A stretch of 64,000 bases of DNA. It comes from Salinihabitans flavidus. GTDB lineage: Bacteria > Pseudomonadota > Alphaproteobacteria > Rhodobacterales > Rhodobacteraceae. Positions 34,801 through 42,830 of the stretch are shown here, piece after piece. The position numbers and the translations under genes are program-made. A model generated the notes under the pieces. It was not told the DNA's origin, searched no databases, and worked only from the letters and a program-made list of their open reading frames with translations. The stretch lies in the NCBI RefSeq assembly GCF_900110425.1, contig NZ_FODS01000008.1, positions 1 to 64,000 of the forward strand, given 5' to 3'. The stretch's first letter is position 1; the number at the start of each line of letters is the position of its first letter.

Positions 34801-35112
34801 ATGCATCTTTACGGATTGAAAACCTGTGATACCTGCCGCAACGCCTTGAAAAGGCTGGGTGATGTGGAGTTTGTCGATGTCCGCGCCGAGGGCGTGCCCG
34901 AGCATGTTCTGTCGCGGGCCCATGATCAATTCGGGGGCGCATTGCTTAATTCGCGGTCAGCGACATGGCGCGGGCTGAGCGAGGCGGAGCGTGCGCGCCC
35001 GGCGCTGGAGCTTTTACGCGATTACCCGGCGCTGATGAAACGCCCGCTGATCGTGCGCGACGATGAGATGTGGCTTGGCTGGGACGATGAGGTGCAGGCG
35101 GCGCTTGGATAG
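34801..35112 (+). CDS. ArsC/Spx-family reductase-like protein (YffB type)
   Basis: A 103-residue thioredoxin-fold protein. KTCDTCRNALKRL carries a CxxC pair at residues 9 and 12, and MKRPLIV is the cis-Pro loop of the ArsC/Spx family. Members reduce arsenate or act as glutathione-dependent thiol reductases; the short YffB-like group has no firm function. GAGGGGGGAT stands before the ATG. No arsenic genes lie nearby. Confidence 0.82.
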   Translation: MHLYGLKTCDTCRNALKRLGDVEFVDVRAEGVPEHVLSRAHDQFGGALLNSRSATWRGLSEAERARPALELLRDYPALMKRPLIVRDDEMWLGWDDEVQAALG

Positions 35113-35160
35113 CGGCGCGCGTGCCCTTATGTGGGGCACGAAGGCAAAGGAGGGCAGGAC

Positions 35161-35529
35161 ATGCGCAATGCGGCGCTCACGTTGGGAATTATCGCCGGGA
35201 TCGTCGGCATGATCGTCGGATTCTTCGGCTGGGGATATACCGAGTTCATCGACCGCTATGGCGAGATCGGCGATCTGGCCCGGCAGGTGGAGAATGTCGA
35301 TCTGGTGCGGGCCGGTTCGCTTCTGGCGCCGATGCTGGCGATTGCCGGGGGTGCCATGGCGAAGGTGCGGGCGCTTTGGGGCGGTATCCTTTTGTTGTTG
35401 TCGGCGGCGGGCATGTATGTCGCTTTTGGCTTCAACGCCTTCACGATGTTCCCGATCGCGTTTGCCGCACTGGGCGGGATTCTCGCGCTTGCGGCGGGTA
35501 AACCGGACGAGCCCAAGGCCCATTTCTGA
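35161..35529 (+). CDS. Small integral membrane protein, unknown function
   Basis: A 122-residue protein with four hydrophobic segments (residues about 5-25, 55-75, 78-95 and 97-113) and no recognised motif. It starts at an ATG with AGGAGG 6 bp upstream, a strong ribosome-binding site. Its last 89 bases overlap the 3' end of the convergent DoxX gene, which is unusual; the DoxX tail in the overlap is rich in Arg/Pro/Ser and looks unconserved. Confidence 0.65.
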   Translation: MRNAALTLGIIAGIVGMIVGFFGWGYTEFIDRYGEIGDLARQVENVDLVRAGSLLAPMLAIAGGAMAKVRALWGGILLLLSAAGMYVAFGFNAFTMFPIAFAALGGILALAAGKPDEPKAHF

Positions 35530-36058
35530 GCAGTAGCCGATCGAGGGAAAACGCCCCCGCACCGCGGATCACCAGCACCAGCAGCGCAAAGATCCAGAAG
35601 GCGCGCTGATCCATGATCGCGGCGTCGGCGGTTCCATCGAACCATGCGCCAATGGTCGCGGGGTCGGCCCCGTGACCCACGATGTCGGTTGCGCTCTGGA
35701 CCACGACGAAGCCGATCATGCCGAGCGCGGCCAGACGGGTGAGCAGCCCCAGAACGATCAGCAGCGGCAGGATGAACTCTGCCCAGGTGCCCGCGACGGT
35801 GACCGCCCAGTGAAATACCGAAAGCTGAGAGCTGTCGTAACCGACCGCCTCGAACGCGCGGGGGAATATCTGCGCATAGGCGCCGGTGGAGGGGTGCAGG
35901 ATGCCGAAGATCCCGTCGCCCAGTTTGGTCATGGCCGATTGCCAGAAATAGAGCAGCAGCACCGCGGCAAAGAGAAACCGCGCTAGAAGCGGCATCAGGG
36001 AGCCCGCGCGCTCGAGCTTCAAGGTGAGGGAATCATAGAGTGAAATCAGGGGGATCAT
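35441..36058 (-). CDS. DoxX-family membrane protein (bufferin cluster, BufD-like)
   Basis: A 205-residue DoxX-family protein with four hydrophobic helices (near residues 23-43, 85-105, 110-130 and 150-170). It is the last gene of the bufB-bufC set, 15 bp after bufC. DoxX proteins are regular partners of DUF692/DUF2063/DUF2282 genes in bufferin operons and are thought to support export or membrane redox steps. The last 30 or so residues overlap the convergent gene and may be a read-on tail. Confidence 0.8.
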   Translation of the reverse strand: MIPLISLYDSLTLKLERAGSLMPLLARFLFAAVLLLYFWQSAMTKLGDGIFGILHPSTGAYAQIFPRAFEAVGYDSSQLSVFHWAVTVAGTWAEFILPLLIVLGLLTRLAALGMIGFVVVQSATDIVGHGADPATIGAWFDGTADAAIMDQRAFWIFALLVLVIRGAGAFSLDRLLLRNGPWARPVYPPQARESRPVRQTRSGTS

Positions 36059-36073
36059 AGTTGTCTTCCGCGC

Positions 36074-36820
36074 TCAGGAGAGGGATACGATGGCCCGCTC
36101 CGTCAGGAGCAGGGTGAGAACCGGGGCCGGGTCGAAATCGGCCTGCGCCTGTGTGGCTGCCTCGACCGCAGCGCCCAGGGGTCGGCCCGATTGCAATGCG
36201 TCGATGAACGCCGCCCCGCCGGGCGGCAGGAGGTGGGGCGCCGGGTCATAGTCGGGCCGGGTGACAAGCACATCCTGCGCCACGGTGCGGGGCTTGGGCC
36301 GGTCCTTGTAGGTGTTGTAGGCCCAGATGTCATGCACCGGCCAGCGTGAGCGCAAAAGGCGCAACGCGGGAGCGAGTGTCAGGCGGGTTTCGGCCAGCGC
36401 GTCGGACGGGATAGCGGCCAGCGCATCGGGGGCGATGGGGCCTGCATCGGCGGCGTGGTAGCTTTCGCGCAGGGCGTATTCCAGCGCGGCGACATCACTG
36501 AGATAACCGAGATGCGCGAGCGGCTCGAACCCTTGCAGGAAGCCTGGAAAATCGGCGCCATAGGTCATCATCATGGGCGAGCGCGGCGGGTACTGCCGCA
36601 GGTAGGCCCCGGCCACGGACCTGAAATTCGTCGGGCCGAGCAGCCGCGCCACCACGGGAAAGCCTGTCTCCAGCGCGTCGGTCAGAGAGACGGCCACATT
36701 GTTGCGATAGACGGCAAAGCGGCGTCCGGCGGGGCGGCCCGCCCCGTCGCGGAGCCCGCCCGGCACGGGCCGCTCGGGGTCGAGCAGGGCCGCGCGGAAG
36801 CTGCCTTGATCCACGCTCAT
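36074..36820 (-). CDS. bufC: DUF2063 protein, bufferin maturation partner BufC-like
   Basis: A 248-residue protein whose N-terminal half matches the DUF2063 putative DNA-binding domain (RFAVYRNNVAVSLTDALETG, then GPTNFRSVAGAYLRQYPP). In bufferin and methanobactin-like systems this subunit pairs with the DUF692 oxidase and presents the precursor peptide. Its ATG overlaps the stop of bufB by 4 bp. doxX follows after 15 bp. The role is assigned from family and context. Confidence 0.85.
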   Translation of the reverse strand: MSVDQGSFRAALLDPERPVPGGLRDGAGRPAGRRFAVYRNNVAVSLTDALETGFPVVARLLGPTNFRSVAGAYLRQYPPRSPMMMTYGADFPGFLQGFEPLAHLGYLSDVAALEYALRESYHAADAGPIAPDALAAIPSDALAETRLTLAPALRLLRSRWPVHDIWAYNTYKDRPKPRTVAQDVLVTRPDYDPAPHLLPPGGAAFIDALQSGRPLGAAVEAATQAQADFDPAPVLTLLLTERAIVSLS

Positions 36821-37674
36821 GCCGCCAGCGCCCCCAGCGCGGTGGCCGCCCTGTCCGCCTCTGCGCGCAGGATGGGCCAGTCTGGCACGTCGTTGTCCCA
36901 TTCGATCAGAACCGGGCGTGGGCCGCAGCGGGACAGTGTGTAGTCGAACAACGTCCAGACCGGATCGGCCACCTCGCGCCCGTGGCTGTCGATCAGCAGC
37001 GGCGCGCCGTGATCGTCGTGATCCTCGTCATGGCCGCCAAGGTGAATTTCGCCCACAAGGTCAAGCGGATAGGCGTCAATATAGGCGCGCGGGTCATAGC
37101 CGAGGTTGGTGGCGGAGACGAAAACGTTGTTCACATCGAGCAGAAGAGCGCAGCCCGTGCGCCGCGCCAGTTCGCGCAGGAAGTCGGGCTCCTGCCACGT
37201 GCTCTCATCGAAGGCGAGATAGCTTGAGGGATTCTCCAGCATCATCTGACGTCCCAGCACGTCCTGCACCTGGTCGATATGAGATGCGATTCGGGTGAGG
37301 GTGGCATTGGTGTAGGGCAGGGGCAGCAGGTCGTTGAAAAACGCCCCGCCATGCGTTGACCATGCCAGATGCTCGGAGAAAACAGCCGGATCGAGCCAAT
37401 CACACAGGCGCTTCACCCGCGCGAGGTGGTCGGGATCGAGCGGCCCCTCTGCGCCGATGGACAGGCCGACCCCGTGCACCGAGAAAGGAAAGCGTTCCGA
37501 GAGGTGGCGAAGCTGCGCCAGCGGGCGCCCGCCTGCCCCCATGTAATTCTCGGCGTGGATTTCGAGCCAGCCCACGGTGCCCGGATCTTCGGTCAGGTCA
37601 TTGAAATGCTGGGATTTATATCCCACGCCGGGGCAATGCGGCAGGCGCTCGGGAATCTGGACGCGGTCGAACAT
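36817..37674 (-). CDS. bufB: DUF692 multinuclear iron-dependent oxidase (BufB-like)
   Basis: A 285-residue TIM-barrel protein of the MNIO (DUF692) family. Likely metal ligands are in WLEIHAENY, FSEHLAW, LENPSSYL, LLDVNNVFVS, GEIHLGGHDEDHDDHG (with an added His/Asp-rich loop near residues 215-222) and IEWDNDVPD. MNIO enzymes modify Cys residues of ribosomal peptides, forming oxazolone-thioamide or thiooxazole groups. The precursor gene lies 81 bp upstream, and bufC overlaps its end. Confidence 0.9.
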   Translation of the reverse strand: MFDRVQIPERLPHCPGVGYKSQHFNDLTEDPGTVGWLEIHAENYMGAGGRPLAQLRHLSERFPFSVHGVGLSIGAEGPLDPDHLARVKRLCDWLDPAVFSEHLAWSTHGGAFFNDLLPLPYTNATLTRIASHIDQVQDVLGRQMMLENPSSYLAFDESTWQEPDFLRELARRTGCALLLDVNNVFVSATNLGYDPRAYIDAYPLDLVGEIHLGGHDEDHDDHGAPLLIDSHGREVADPVWTLFDYTLSRCGPRPVLIEWDNDVPDWPILRAEADRAATALGALAA

Positions 37675-37755
37675 GGGGCGATGTCATCCTTTGCCGTGTT
37701 GCGTGTCGCGGGTTACGCCCGGCCGCCGCAAGGGGGGCCGGACGCTGCGTCAGGA

Positions 37756-38058
37756 TCAGGACGGCAAGTCACGCTCCAACGGCTCCAGCGAACCCTGACG
37801 CTCGGTTCCGTCGGCCATTTCGGGCAGGTCGATCTCGGTGCAGGTGCCTTCGTCCACCAGTGTCCAGGCGTTGCCCTGATAGTCGACTTTGGATGTGCCC
37901 GCGCAGGTCGTGCCGGGACCGGCGGCGCAGTCATTCTCACCGGCCAGCGCGACGCCGTAACACTTCTCTTTCTCCTCGGCGGCGGCGCCGGTGCCATAGG
38001 CGCCAAGTGCCGTTGCGACGGAGGCCGCGACGGCCAGAGTCTTCATCTTTGTCTGCAT
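37756..38058 (-). CDS. bufA1: Bufferin-type precursor peptide (DUF2282, BufA1-like)
   Basis: A 100-residue secreted precursor. The signal peptide is residues 1-27 (ending YGTGAAA). The mature part has four Cys: Cys33 (EKCYGV), Cys44 (ENDCAAG), Cys52 (TTCAGTS) and Cys73 within the EGTC motif diagnostic of bufferins. Bufferins are RiPPs whose Cys are modified by a DUF692 oxidase so that they bind copper in the periplasm and protect against excess copper. The tail after Cys73 is acidic and less conserved. It is first in the bufABC-doxX operon. Confidence 0.88.
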   Translation of the reverse strand: MQTKMKTLAVAASVATALGAYGTGAAAEEKEKCYGVALAGENDCAAGPGTTCAGTSKVDYQGNAWTLVDEGTCTEIDLPEMADGTERQGSLEPLERDLPS

Positions 38059-38446
38059 GGTGTCTCTTCCCTTGTCTGCGTTGAACTCCAACCACCCGCA
38101 ACGGGTGGCATGGGAAGAGCGTAGGCGTGGCAAGATGACACAATCCAATCACGGAGACGTGCGTCACGCTCTCGTCAGGATATGTGAGGCAACGTGCGGG
38201 CGCGCGTCGTCCGGAAACACAGGAGTCCAAGAGTGTGGAGCCAAGTGGTCACGCGCCGAAACTTCGCATTTCGCAGCGAAATCCGGTTTTATAACAGTGG
38301 CTTGTAGAAGCGGCAGGGTCGTCGTGTGATGTCGGGGATCAGTCCCGGTGGGCGGCCGCTGAGCAGAGGTTGTAACAATCGACCGGGCCCAACCTGTTAC
38401 AGATGCGCGTAGGGGCGCGGTGCTTCGGCGACCCCGTTGTGAGCAG
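38059..38446. other. 388-bp intergenic region upstream of the bufferin operon
   Basis: No gene is supported here; short frames lack ribosome-binding sites and resemblance to known proteins. It holds the bufA leader hairpin (38092-38108), an AT-containing stretch with inverted repeats near 38262-38300, and a perfect inverted repeat TGTAACA / TGTTACA (38371-38377 and 38395-38401). It should contain the bufferin promoter on the minus strand; I could not assign a -35/-10 pair. Confidence 0.6.
38092..38108 (-). promoter_or_regulatory. Hairpin in the bufA leader
   Basis: CCACCCG and CGGGTGG form a perfect 7-bp stem with a CAA loop, 34 bp upstream of the bufA start. It may stabilise the leader or regulate translation; no poly-T follows on the transcribed strand. 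Confidence 0.35.
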
Positions 38447-38477
38447 AAAAAGCCCCCGCGCGACCGGGGGCCTTTGA
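38447..38477 (-). terminator. Intrinsic terminator of thrS
   Basis: On the minus strand GCCCCCG and CGGGGGC form a 7-bp GC stem with a 6-nt loop, followed by TTTTT. It lies about 25 bp beyond the thrS stop. Confidence 0.8.
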
Positions 38478-38497
38478 AGTGCGGAGCCGTGCCGGGA

Positions 38498-40477
38498 TCA
38501 GGCTAGGTCGGGCGGCGTCGCCTCTGCGGCGAGTGCCGCGACCGTCTCCTCCAGCGTTTGCACGCGGGTCTGCTTTTCCCCCAGACGGCGGAGCGAGACG
38601 CTGCGGTCCTCGACCTCCTTCATGCCGCAGGCGAGGATGACCGGCACCTTGCCCACGGAATGTTCGCGGACCTTGTAGTTGATTTTCTCGTTGCGGATGT
38701 CGGCCTCCGCTTGGACCCCCTTGGCGCGCAGGGCAGCCACGACCTCATGCACATAGTCGTCGGCGTCCGAAACGATGGAGGCGACAACCACCTGACGCGG
38801 CGCCAGCCAGAAGGGCAGCTTGCCGGCGTGTTCCTCGATCAGGATGCCGATGAAGCGTTCGAAACTGCCAAGGCATGCGCGGTGCAGCATGAAGGGGCGG
38901 GTCTTTTCGCCGTTGGGCGCGATATAGCTCGCGCCGAGCCGTTCGGGCAGGTTGGGGTCGACCTGGAAGGTGCCGCATTGCCAGACCCGGCCGATGGCGT
39001 CGGTCAGGTAGAAATCGAGTTTTGGCCCGTAGAAGGCGCCGTCGCCCGGCTCAAGCACATAGTCGCGGCCCACCGCCTTAATGGCGTTTTCCAGCGCGTT
39101 TTCAACATAATCCCAGCTTTCCTCGGTGCCGACGCGCTTTTCGGGGCGCGTGGCAAAGCGAATTTCGAAGTCGGGGAAACCCAGCTCGCGGTAGATGTCG
39201 GCGAGGAAGTCAATGAAGCGGGCGCATTCCTCCTGAATCTGGTCCTCGGTGCAGAAGATATGCGCGTCGTCCTGGGTGAAGCCGCGCACCCGCATGATGC
39301 CGTGCAGCGCGCCCGAGGGCTCGAACCGCGCGCAGGAGCCGAATTCGGCCAGCCGCAGCGGCAGGTCGCGGTAGCTCTTGAGCCCCTGGTTGAAGACCTG
39401 CACGTGGCAGGGGCAGTTCATCGGTTTCAGCGCGTTGATCCGGGTCTGGGCCTTGTCCTTGATGGCGGCGTCGTCATTCTCGCCGTCGCGGCTTTCGTCC
39501 ACCTCGACGATGAACATGTGGTGCTGATACTTGTCCCAGTGGCCCGAAGCCTCCCACAGCTTGCGGTCGACCACCTGCGGCGTGTTGATCTCGTGATAGC
39601 CGCCTGCGCGCTGCTTGCGGCGCATGTAGTCCTGAAGCGTGGTGTAGATCGACCAGCCGTTGGGGTGCCAGAAGACCTGGCCCGGGGCTTCCTCCTGCAT
39701 GTGGAAGAGGTCCATTTCGCGACCGAGTTTGCGGTGGTCGCGCTTCTCGGCCTCTTCAAGAAAGGTCAGGTAGGCCTTGAGATCGTTGCGATTCTTGAAG
39801 GCCACACCATAGATGCGTTGCAGCATCGGGCGGGTGGAATCGCCGCGCCAGTAGGCGCCGGCGACGCTCATCAGCTTGAAGGCATCGGCGGGCACCTGTC
39901 CGGTGTGCTGAAGATGCGGGCCGCGGCAGAGATCCTGCCAGTGGCCATGCCAATACATCCGCAGCGGCTCATCGCCGGGGATCGCGTTGATGAGCTCCAC
40001 CTTGTAAGGCTCGTTGTTCGCTTGATAATATGCGATTGCGCGATCGCGTTCCCAGATCTCCGTCGTGACGGGGTCGCGGCGATTGATGATCTCTTTCATC
40101 TTCGCTTCGATCGCGCCGAGATCCTCGGGAGTGAACGGTTCTTTGCGATCGAAGTCGTAATACCAGCCCTTTTCGATCACCGGACCGATGGTCACACGCA
40201 CCTCGGGCCAGATCTCCTGCACGGCGCGGGCCATGATGTGCGCAAGATCGTGACGGATCAGCTCCAGTGCTTGAGTATCGTCCTGCATCGTATTGATGTT
40301 GATGGTGGAATCGGCATCAATCGGCCATTGAAGATCCCAGTGCCGGCCATTCACTGTGGCCGATATGGCCTTTTTCGCCAGCGACTTGGAGATCGACTCC
40401 GCCACCTCGGCGGGGGTCACGCCAGGGTTGTATGAGCGTGCATTACCATCAGGGAAAGTCAGGGAAATCTGGGACAT
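38498..40477 (-). CDS. thrS: Threonyl-tRNA synthetase
   Basis: A 659-residue class II synthetase. It has an N-terminal TGS domain ([16 protein letters not shown]...), an editing domain around residues 65-240 and a catalytic domain with [13 protein letters not shown] (zinc Cys/His), [13 protein letters not shown] (motif 2 region) and [15 protein letters not shown] (motif 3). A C-terminal anticodon-binding domain ends near [10 protein letters not shown]. It charges tRNA(Thr). Full length, start MSQISL at 40477, intrinsic terminator downstream. Not part of an operon here. Confidence 0.98.
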   Translation of the reverse strand: MSQISLTFPDGNARSYNPGVTPAEVAESISKSLAKKAISATVNGRHWDLQWPIDADSTININTMQDDTQALELIRHDLAHIMARAVQEIWPEVRVTIGPVIEKGWYYDFDRKEPFTPEDLGAIEAKMKEIINRRDPVTTEIWERDRAIAYYQANNEPYKVELINAIPGDEPLRMYWHGHWQDLCRGPHLQHTGQVPADAFKLMSVAGAYWRGDSTRPMLQRIYGVAFKNRNDLKAYLTFLEEAEKRDHRKLGREMDLFHMQEEAPGQVFWHPNGWSIYTTLQDYMRRKQRAGGYHEINTPQVVDRKLWEASGHWDKYQHHMFIVEVDESRDGENDDAAIKDKAQTRINALKPMNCPCHVQVFNQGLKSYRDLPLRLAEFGSCARFEPSGALHGIMRVRGFTQDDAHIFCTEDQIQEECARFIDFLADIYRELGFPDFEIRFATRPEKRVGTEESWDYVENALENAIKAVGRDYVLEPGDGAFYGPKLDFYLTDAIGRVWQCGTFQVDPNLPERLGASYIAPNGEKTRPFMLHRACLGSFERFIGILIEEHAGKLPFWLAPRQVVVASIVSDADDYVHEVVAALRAKGVQAEADIRNEKINYKVREHSVGKVPVILACGMKEVEDRSVSLRRLGEKQTRVQTLEETVAALAAEATPPDLA

Positions 40478-40638
40478 GGCCCGATGCTCCTCGTCAGTTT
40501 GGCGCCCACGGAACGCCCGGTTGCGGGTATATGATACATGCGCCTTTTCGCCCGCGTCCGCGCGGCTGTCAAGTCGGCGGTTGCCCCGCGTGGGCGGCGC
40601 GGTAGTGTGGGAGCGAACGGTCGCAAGAGGGGGATGAC

Positions 40639-41388
40639 ATGCGCGAGACGAAATTCCTGACCACCGATCAGGGGCGGCAGATCGCCTATCACAAAAGCGC
40701 GGGCAAGGGGCCTTGCGTGGTGTTTCTGAGCGGACTGAAATCGGACATGGAAGGCACAAAGGCGGTGCATCTGGAAGCTTGGGCGCAGGCGCGGGGGCAG
40801 GCTTTTCTGCGCTTTGACTATTCCGGGCACGGCGAAAGTTCAGGTGAGTTTTCAGAGGGTTGTATTGGTGACTGGCATGAGGATGCGCTCGCTGTGGTGG
40901 CCGCGCTGACCGAGGGGCCGTTGATCGTTGTCGGCTCTTCCATGGGCGGCTGGCAGGCGCTTCTGCTGGCGCGGGCGATACCCGAACGGATCGCCGGAAT
41001 GGTCACGATTGCCGCCGCGCCGGATTTCACCGAAGACGGATACTGGGCAAATTTCACCGCCGCGCAAAAGCGTGAGTTGGAGGAGGAAGGCTTGGTGGAA
41101 CTGCCGTCCGACTACATGGAGCCTTTTATCATCACCCGCCGCATGATCGAGGACGGGCGGGAGCGGCTGGTGCTGCGCTCGCCTCTCGTGCTGGATTTCC
41201 CGGTGCGGATGTTGCAGGGCACAGAGGACACCGCCGTGAGCCGGGAGACGGCGCTGCACCTGCTTGATCACGCACAGAGCCCGGACATGCGGCTCACGTT
41301 TGTGCGTGGAAAAGACCATCGTTTCTCTGATGAAGATTGTCTAAAACTGATCGAAAGCAGCCTCGAAGAGGTCTTATACGACCTGTGA
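40639..41388 (+). CDS. Alpha/beta hydrolase, ABHD10-like
   Basis: A 249-residue alpha/beta hydrolase. [25 protein letters not shown] and [13 protein letters not shown] (nucleophile Ser in GSSMGG) are followed by [12 protein letters not shown] with the catalytic His. This series matches the ABHD10/palmitoyl-thioesterase-like bacterial group. Its substrate is unknown. It diverges from thrS across 161 bp. Confidence 0.8.
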   Translation: MRETKFLTTDQGRQIAYHKSAGKGPCVVFLSGLKSDMEGTKAVHLEAWAQARGQAFLRFDYSGHGESSGEFSEGCIGDWHEDALAVVAALTEGPLIVVGSSMGGWQALLLARAIPERIAGMVTIAAAPDFTEDGYWANFTAAQKRELEEEGLVELPSDYMEPFIITRRMIEDGRERLVLRSPLVLDFPVRMLQGTEDTAVSRETALHLLDHAQSPDMRLTFVRGKDHRFSDEDCLKLIESSLEEVLYDL

Positions 41389-41635
41389 ATTGTCTATATT
41401 CGATCTTTTCGGTGTTGGTGCTTGCTTCCGGCGCCTGAGGTTACGCCGAAAGAAACATGCGCAGAGGTGGAGGCGCGGTACCGGGAAATTCTGACCTTGC
41501 CAGCTTTGGTTCGAACTCAAGGGCATAGGGCAAAAACATGAAGTGAAGGTTGAGATGGGGCGCTTGACGGGCGCCGAGCCTGTGCGAGACTGCGCGCGGG
41601 CGGCGCCGTGTGCCGCGATAGTGTGAGGACACGAG

Positions 41636-42346
41636 ATGAGTGAACCACTGGTGCTGGTGCCGGGAATGATGTGCGATGCGCGGCTGTATGCTGCACAAAT
41701 CGCTGATTTATCGCGCGATTTCGCGGTGATGGTCGTGCCGGTCACAGGTCAGGACCGGGTGGAGGATATGGCGATTCAGGTTCTTCAACAAGCCCCGGAG
41801 CGGTTCGCGCTTGCAGGATTGAGCATGGGAGGAATCGTCGCGATGGAGGTGATCCGACGCGCCCCGGAGCGGGTGACGCGGATTGCGCTGATAGATACCA
41901 ATGCACTGCCGGAAACGCCGCAGAGCGCGGCCGCCTATGAGCCATTGATAGTCGGGGCCAAGTCGGGGCAGATCGAGCGGGTCATGGCGGATTTCATGCG
42001 CCCCGAGTTCCTTGCGCCGGGACCGGGGCGATCGCAGATCCTGGGGCTGGTGCAGGAGATGGCGCGAGATCTGGGGGCCGAGGTTCTGATAAGACAAGTG
42101 CGCGCCTTGCAGCGACGGCCCGATCAGCAAGGCACGCTGCGCCGGATCAAGGCTCCGGCGCTGGTGTTGTGCGGGGCGCATGATCGGCTCACGCCGGTGA
42201 AACGGCATGAGTTCATGGCCGGACTCATCCCCCATGCGCAGCTTCAGATCATCGAGGAGGCGGGGCATCTTCCGGTGCTGGAAACACCCGGAGAGATCAA
42301 CACGGCGCTGCGTCTTTGGATGTCGCAACCCTATGTCCTGCAATGA
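41636..42346 (+). CDS. Alpha/beta hydrolase
   Basis: A 236-residue protein with VLVPGMMCDARLYAAQ as oxyanion region, nucleophile motif LAGLSMGGIVAMEV, Asp in CGAHDRLTP and His in EEAGHLPVLETP. It is a compact esterase or lactonase without a cap of recognised type. It is 7 bp upstream of a small membrane protein with which it is probably cotranscribed. The 247 bp before it hold no gene I can support. Confidence 0.78.
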   Translation: MSEPLVLVPGMMCDARLYAAQIADLSRDFAVMVVPVTGQDRVEDMAIQVLQQAPERFALAGLSMGGIVAMEVIRRAPERVTRIALIDTNALPETPQSAAAYEPLIVGAKSGQIERVMADFMRPEFLAPGPGRSQILGLVQEMARDLGAEVLIRQVRALQRRPDQQGTLRRIKAPALVLCGAHDRLTPVKRHEFMAGLIPHAQLQIIEEAGHLPVLETPGEINTALRLWMSQPYVLQ

Positions 42347-42353
42347 TATTCCG

Positions 42354-42644
42354 ATGAGTGAGTCCCCCGAAGAACGCCGCAACCGCCGGAAGAAGGGCTG
42401 GGGCCGGGCGTTCTGGGCGCGGGCACGGCAGGCGCGGCGCTGGAGCTGGAGAGCCCTTCCGCCGGGCGTGCGGCTACTAGTCGGGTTGCTGTTGATGATT
42501 GGCGGTGTGCTGGGATTTCTGCCTGTTGTCGGCTTCTGGATGCTGCCGCTTGGCGTGGCGGTGGCGGCGCCGGATGTGTTGCCGCTCTGGCGGATCGTTC
42601 GGCGCTGGTGGAAAGGGCGAAAGGACGATTCGAAGGACACTTGA
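42354..42644 (+). CDS. Small membrane protein, unknown function
   Basis: A 96-residue protein. A very basic N-terminus (EERRNRRKKGWGRAFWARAR) precedes two closely spaced hydrophobic segments (LLVGLLLMIGGVLGFLP and FWMLPLGVAVAAPDVLP), and a basic C-terminus follows. The Gly-Phe-Leu-Pro...Trp-Met-Leu-Pro-Leu-Gly pattern recalls PGPGW-type transmembrane proteins. The copy-2 repeat element begins at the base after its TGA stop. Confidence 0.68.
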   Translation: MSESPEERRNRRKKGWGRAFWARARQARRWSWRALPPGVRLLVGLLLMIGGVLGFLPVVGFWMLPLGVAVAAPDVLPLWRIVRRWWKGRKDDSKDT

Positions 42645-42796
42645 GCGAATCGCCTCAAGCCCCTGTTAATGCGGTAAAACCCATGTCGGTAAAACGTCGG
42701 TATTTTGTCGGTATCGCGTCGGTATGGACGGACGAATTCGCGCCGTAAACGCGGCGTTCGGAAAGGTTTTGTCAACCTGTGTTGAGATTGGGTGAA
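42645..42796 (+). repeat. GCGAATC/GTCGGTA element, copy 2
   Basis: GCGAATC starts directly after the TGA stop of the small membrane protein. GTTAATGC and AAAACCC follow, then four GTCGGT units at 42685, 42696, 42707 and 42718 (11-bp period), GCGTTCGG (42754-42761) and GTTGAGATTGGGTGAA (42781-42796). It is the longest copy in the window and lies before the convergent phaZ 3' end. Confidence 0.8.
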
Positions 42797-42798
42797 TG

Positions 42799-42824
42799 CC
42801 CCCGGGCGCGCGAGCGACCGGGGG
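42799..42824 (-). terminator. GC hairpin between phaZ and the copy-2 element
   Basis: CCCCCGG (42799-42805) pairs with CCGGGGG (42818-42824) around 12 nt, 7 bp past the phaZ stop. No T-run is present on either strand, so it may act with Rho or as an mRNA-end stabiliser for the convergent transcripts. Confidence 0.4.
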
Positions 42825-42830
42825 AGTCCG

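Noticed and set aside
41389-41635. Small gene between the two alpha/beta hydrolases
   Set aside because: Short frames lack ribosome-binding sites and recognisable features; a TTGACG near 41564 has no matching -10.
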